Positions 59,336 to 64,000 of a stretch of DNA of 64,000 nt are shown here, piece by piece. Source of the stretch: Panopea generosa (lineage: Eukaryota > Mollusca > Bivalvia > Adapedonta > Hiatellidae). Where the stretch lies: positions 58,941,349 to 59,005,348 of the forward strand of contig CM055899.1 in NCBI GenBank assembly GCA_029582155.1. The letters are read 5' to 3'. Both the position numbers and the translations under genes were made by a program. Numbering within the stretch: position 1 is the stretch's first letter; the number at the start of each line of letters is the position of its first letter. The notes below the pieces were generated by a model. The model was not told the origin of the DNA. It made no database searches and saw nothing but the letters and a program-made list of their open reading frames with translations.

Positions 59336-59710
59336 ATTTTCTTAATTTTCATGCTTTAGATCAATGTTTACACATGAACGAATTGCCTTATGGAAATACT
59401 TACCTCCCTTTATTACCTAAAACTTAAGAAATCGCTAATAGCTTTTATAAAACAAGAGGCACAAGAGGGCCTGAAGACGCTCTACTTGCTCATAGTGCCA
59501 TAGCTCTTTGAGAAATTTCACAATATTTACCCTCTTTGAGTAGAGGTCATGTCAGAGTCGTGTTTGATGGTCCATATTAATCAATCTCTTCTGTTTTGTA
59601 AATATAATATTCAGTTTAAACTGATAATATAACAAATAAAGTTAGTGAGAAACTATCTTAAAGGGACACACGGCAATTTTGAAAACTACTCATTCTGAAA
59701 TCTACACTGA
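59336..59710. other. Sequence with start of a bivalve-type dispersed repeat
   Basis: 'acaagaggcacaagagggcc' then 'tgaagacgctct' at 59452 resembles the start of the 'aagagggcc' repeat class seen at 61160. 'aaagggacacacggcaattt' at 59660 resembles 51348. No gene. Confidence 0.45.
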
Positions 59711-59870
59711 GGGCTGCGCAGTGGAAGAGTATAGGTTGCTCACGAAATAAGTCGTAGGTTTAATCTCACGCTCGGTCAGATGGCATCTCAAAACAACACT
59801 CAGTACTGGTTCTACACAGGAAACTGACTCGAGAGCGATTCATGTAAACTTTCCAATCAAACTAAATTTA
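59711..59870 (+). repeat. SINE (tRNA-derived), diverged
   Basis: Head 'gggctgcgcagtggaagagt' is A-box-like and 'gtaggtttaatctc' is a decayed B box. The body has 'cagtactggttctacacagg' then 'aaactgactcgagagcgatt', clearly related to the core of the SINE at 14516-14720. Target duplication not found. Confidence 0.6.
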
Positions 59871-60544
59871 TGTGTAATCTCAACATATCTATACATACGA
59901 TGCAAATATGAAGTTAGAATACCCTAACATGTGTGTTGGTCCTTAATTTTGGGGACTAATAAAAGACAGTATCGATGGTACCCAATTACGGTACTCATTA
60001 GGGTACTTTTTAAAACATGGTTTTGTTTTATTTTGGAATTGGACAGATGACTGAAAAGCCATGGCCTTAAATGAAAAATGTGTAAGAAATTTAACACATA
60101 CTTTCTTTTCTTCTGATTTTATAGGTATGATAAAAAAATGAATTAAATATCAATTAGTAGTTTTGAAGATTTTGTAATCGTATTATCAAAATAAGTTTTA
60201 GTAAAAATGTGAATACTTTCTTGAATATGAAAATTGGAGATATAGATGATACGTATATTCATGAATGTTAAGATTGATTTGATGTGGGAACAATGTCAGT
60301 AATCTAACATAACACAATAATGTTTGTCCTTATCTAAAAAAAACAAAAAACAACATAAGTGCAGGTAAGAAATATGAATAGTTACCACACCAGAATGAGC
60401 GGGAGTGGGTTACTAGAATAGATGCCGGTACGAAAACAAGGAAGCAGTTATCCAGTCCTACAATATACCAAACTGAGATACAAGTTAATGTAAACAGTTT
60501 GAAACAAGAAAATATCGGCTGAATCGATGGATTCTCAAGTGACT

Positions 60545-60880
60545 CAATTAAAGGGCCATAACTCCGTGAAAAATCATCAAACCGGAACACAAAGATATTA
60601 TGCGCATCTGCACTAGGTAATGATAGAGAAAAAGCACAGACAAGAATTTGGTCACAGACAGAATAAAAGGGCCATAACTCCCTGAAAATCATCAAACCGG
60701 AAAACAAAGAAAATATGCACATCTGCACTTGGTAATGATGCATCCTAACAAGTTTCATAAAATTCGAACCAGAGGCTGTAGAGAAATAGCCCGGACAAGA
60801 ACTTGGGGACGCACGGACAAAGCGGCGATTATATGCTTCCCCCCTTTTAGGGAGCATAAAAAAGAAATTTAAAGTCATTT
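60545..60880. repeat. 'gggccataactcc' dispersed repeat with 116-bp internal duplication
   Basis: 'aagggccataactccgtgaa' at 60551 and 'aagggccataactccctgaa' at 60667 start two copies of a 116-bp segment (both with 'tcatcaaaccggaa' and 'catctgcact.ggtaatgat'). The element ends 'ggacggacaaagcggcgatt' ... 'ccccttttagggagcataaa', a terminus I associate with common molluscan repeats. The long minus-strand frame 60330-60878 is a by-product. Confidence 0.75.
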
Positions 60881-61159
60881 ATAGAAGGAATGGTTATTGG
60901 ACAGATAGATTTAAAATCAATGTTCCTTGAAATTGATTTTACTTTACACATTTTCAAAAGTAAACCATTTTTACTTACTTAATTTATCTTCGAACATTTT
61001 TATTAAAACTTTGCTTGTCAGTTTTATTTTTTTTTTATTCTAATATCTGAGAAATTTGATTCGGCGCACCCTGTAAACCAATATTTATAAAAGCAATGGC
61101 CTTACTTCGCATGTGGCACATGTAATTAGCATTTCGTGAAGGTCGATCAAATAAAATAA

Positions 61160-63290
61160 ACAAGAGGGCCAATATGGCCCTATATCGCTCACCTGAGTGA
61201 CATTAAGTCACCCAACTTAAGTAGATTATATAATACATGTACACTTAAAATTCCAGAAAAATGAGATGGGCAAGAATTTTTATTTGTTTTGAAAATGTAA
61301 CAGATGCGTAGAAGAGTTCAAACTTGGTAGAGGTGCACCCATGGTAAATGTCAGATAAATTACATTGAAATCAATTCAGTAGATTCTGAAAACAAGGCTT
61401 TTGAAGTTTTTTCTTTAGCTGCCTATATAGTAAACTAGCACCTTAATGTGGTGGTCATGTTTTTTAACAAATCACAACGGCTCAAACAAACTTGGTAAAG
61501 GGTCACCAAAGGAACATTTCTGCGAAATTGTTTTGAAATTGATCCGGTGGTTTCTGAAAAGAAGATTTTTTTAAGTTTTTACTATAGCTTATAAAGTAAA
61601 CTAACCCAATCCCCTTACCGCCATGTTTTTTGACGAATCACTACAGTTTGAATAATTTTGATAGGGGTTCCTCCAAAGAACATTTCTATGAAATTATTTT
61701 AAAATCAAGCCAGTAGTTTCTAACAAAATGATGTTTTAAGTTTTTACTAATTAAACTTGCCCCGCCCCCTGGCTGCCATGTTTTTTGACAAATCAAGACG
61801 GCTTGAACAAACTTGGTAGAGGGTCACCCAAGGACAATTTCTGTGAAATTATTTTAAAATCGAACCCGTAGTTTCTGACAACAAGATTTTTTAAGCTTTT
61901 ACTAATTAACTTATATAATAAACTAACCCCATCCCCTGGCCGCCATGTTTTTTGACGAACCAAGATGACTTAAACAAACTTGGTAGAGGGTCATCCAAGG
62001 ACAATTTCTGTGAAATTATTTTAAAAACGAGCCAGTAATTTCTGACAGGAAGATTTTTTTAAAGTTTTTACTATAGCTTATAAAGTTAACTAACCCCACC
62101 CACTGGCCGCTATGTTTTTTGACAAATCAAGATGGGTTGAACAAACTTGGTAGAGGGTCACCCAAGGATCATTTCTGTGAAATTATTTTAAAATTGAGCC
62201 AGTAGTTTTTGACAAGAAGATTTTTTAAGTTTTTACTATAGCTTATAAAGTAAACTAACCCAATCCCCTTACCGCCATGTTTTTTGACGAATCACTACAG
62301 TTTGAACAATTTTGATAGGGGTTCCTCCAAAGAACATTTGTGAAATTATTTTAAAATCAAGCCAGTAGTTTCTAACAAAATGATGTTTTAAGTTTTTACT
62401 AATTAAACTTGCCCGCCCCCTGGCTGCCATGTTTTTTGACAAATCAAGACGGCTTGAACAAACTTGGTAGAGGGTCACCCAAGGACAATTTCTGTGAAAT
62501 TATTTTAAAATCGAACCCGTAGTTTCTGACAAGAAGATTTTTTAAGCTTTTACTAATTAACTTATATAATAAACTAACCCCATCCCCTGGCCGCCATGTT
62601 TTTTGACGAACCAAGATGACTTAAACAAACTTGGTAGAGGGTCATCCAAGGACTATTTCTGTGAAATTATTTTAAAAACGAGCCAGTAATTTCTGACAGG
62701 AAGATTTTTTTAAAGTTTTTACTATAGCTTATAAAGTTAACTAACCCCACCCACTGGCCGCTATGTTTTTTGACAAATCAAGATGGGTTGAACAAACTTG
62801 GTAGAGGGTCACCCAAGGATCATTTCTGTGAAATTATTTTAAAATTGAGCCAGTAGTTTTTGACAAGAAGATTTTTTAAGCTTTTACTAATTAACTTATA
62901 TAATAAACTAACCCCATCCCCTGGCCGCCATGTTTTTTGACGAACCAAGATGACTTAAACAAACTTGGTAGAGGGTCACCCAAGGAACATTTCTGTGAAA
63001 TTATCTTAAAATCTAGCCAGTAGTTTCTGACAATAAGATTTTTTAAGTTTTTAATAATCAAACTTGCCCTGCCCCCTGACATCCATGTTTTTTGAAGAAT
63101 CAAAATGGCTTGAACAAACTTGGTAGAGGGTCACCCAAGGAACATTTCTGTAAAGTTATATCAAAATTTGCCCAGTGATTTCAGAGGAGAAGTTGTTAGA
63201 AGCTAAAAGTTAACAATGGAAGACAGACGACAGACACCATACTATCACAAAAGCTCTCCTGTGAGCCTTTGGCTCATATGAACTAAAAAT
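61160..63290. repeat. 'aagagggccaatatggccct' repeat with ~163-bp tandem core
   Basis: Starts 'aacaagagggccaatatggc' + 'cctatatcgctcacctgag' and ends 'aaagctctcctgtgagcctt' + 'tggctcatatgaact'. Between them are about 11 tandem units of ~163 bp ('ccgccatgttttttgacgaa', 'acaaacttggtagagggtca', 'tttctgtgaaattattttaa'). A block of four units recurs after ~650 bp: the distinctive 'aatcactacagtttgaa' variant is at about 61636 and 62290. Another fragment of the family, in reverse, is inside the Mutator/YqaJ intron at 25440-25742. Confidence 0.9.
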
Positions 63291-63570
63291 TTAAATATTG
63301 GCATTGTGGTACGAGTGAGGGATGGTGGGAGGTGGGTGTTTGCAATAGCCAAATGATACTACTGTAAAATATCAAATGGTATTCAAAACAGTACAACACA
63401 ACTTTCAGTTCAAACGTTTTATTTTAGAGTAAAAGTTTGACATGTACAATAACACATAACCCAATAAACAAGTACGATCGAAAGGAATCTGAGACATATA
63501 TTCCCGTAACATGCTACAGTAAAAATATGTTATAAAAATTTCTCAACAGTTTCTTTTAAAAAAAACAGTT

Positions 63571-63771
63571 TTAGCCGTGTTCATTCAGTTTCTTAACAGA
63601 AATCAGTACTTCTGTATCACCCTTCACCATGACCATCTTCCAATATTTCACATCACCCTTAAGCATATCTGACATTAAATATTTCTCATCATCCTTTATC
63701 TTTTCCATCAACTCAACGCATAGCTTCAGATAATCCAGCACCAACAATCGTGCATTCACCTGTTTATGCAT
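63571..63771 (-). CDS. Possible terminal exon of an unrecognised gene
   Basis: A 66-codon minus-strand frame, MHKQVNARLLVLDYLKLCVE then 'LMEKIKDDEKYLMSDMLKGD' and 'VLISVKKLNEHG'. It has balanced, amphipathic, protein-like composition with regular Leu/Met spacing suggesting helices, unlike the AT-driven frames around it. An AATAAA on the minus strand lies about 150 bp downstream (near 63420). An acceptor-like 'cataaacag' precedes Val-6 codons, so it may be a last exon whose upstream part lies beyond the window. I do not recognise a family. Confidence 0.4.
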   Translation of the reverse strand: MHKQVNARLLVLDYLKLCVELMEKIKDDEKYLMSDMLKGDVKYWKMVMVKGDTEVLISVKKLNEHG

Positions 63772-64000
63772 TTGTCTTATAAAATACTTGAAACTGAATG
63801 AAAACGTATGTAAACTGAATCAGTTAATTAGACACATGTCACATGACTGATCACATGACAGTCACGCTACACTGGTCATGTGACAGTCTCTTAGACCCTT
63901 TGGCACATGTAAGCTATCCAATGGCTTTGTGATAAATTCAACCGATTTAATTAAAATGTGTTTCTTATTAACCACCATCTCCATTTGTGGCATAACATTG
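63772..64000. other. Window edge
   Basis: Contains 'catgtcacatgac', 'cacatgacagtcac' and 'tcatgtgacagtc' motifs between 63834 and 63888, a short direct and inverted repeat cluster. No gene. Confidence 0.4.

Noticed and set aside
56022-59352. Very long minus-strand open frames (up to 750 codons) rich in Tyr, Pro, Cys and His
   Set aside because: They are overlapping readings of a 26-bp minisatellite in all frames, with no start context, signal or domain; openness follows from the stop-free unit.
60330-60878. 182-codon minus-strand frame as a gene
   Set aside because: It overlaps a dispersed repeat with a 116-bp internal duplication and shows no domain.

Overview
This is a gene-poor stretch of a eukaryotic nuclear genome, most likely from a bivalve mollusc. 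It is AT-rich, has long stretches without coding potential, and shows intron-exon structure with GT-AG boundaries. It carries repeat families that, from general knowledge, are abundant in bivalves: units beginning 'aagagggccaatatggccct', units beginning 'aagggccataactcc', and LINE tails with a 'gggcc..aggcct' motif. The assignment to bivalves is inference, since no host marker gene is present.

Only one host gene is well supported. It is the 3' end of an inhibitor-of-apoptosis (BIRC/IAP) type gene: a 45-nt exon at 11658-11702 and a terminal exon at 13878-14083 encoding a C3HC4 RING finger. A possible terminal exon of an unrecognised gene lies on the minus strand at 63571-63771.

Most other coding signal belongs to broken transposable elements. 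Non-LTR retrotransposon (LINE) remnants lie at 2.0-3.1 kb, 4.8-5.2 kb, 12.3-13.0 kb (inside the IAP intron), 17.6-18.5 kb, 19.3-21.5 kb (minus strand, with an SGNH-esterase domain) and 43.6-48.3 kb. A spliced Mutator-like transposase fused to a YqaJ exonuclease, with a C-terminal barrel-like domain, spans 24.7-30.3 kb. Two Tc1/mariner-type transposases lie at 31.2-32.1 kb (+) and 38.6-39.6 kb (-). A Polinton/Maverick-type integrase with a chromodomain-like tail lies at 34.0-34.8 kb.

Non-coding elements are equally prominent. There are tRNA-derived SINEs, one with a perfect 14-bp target duplication. A three-copy MITE family has a 'CTCACACCACTATTA' terminus. A second MITE-like element has TTAACCCTTT ends. 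A candidate 1.7-kb solo LTR, flanked by CCTAT, sits inside a LINE. Two inverted ~1-kb arms lie at 51.7-52.6 and 54.6-56.0 kb.

Tandem arrays dominate the second half: a 47-bp satellite (36.3-38.6 kb, with fragments to 41.6 kb), a 69-bp array (42.7-43.5 kb), a 26-bp minisatellite with a 468-bp higher-order period (56.0-59.3 kb), and a ~163-bp array with a ~650-bp higher-order period (61.2-63.3 kb). Elements are repeatedly nested: a MITE in a LINE endonuclease, an LTR in a LINE, a repeat in a transposase intron, a transposon in a satellite and a MITE in an inverted-repeat arm.
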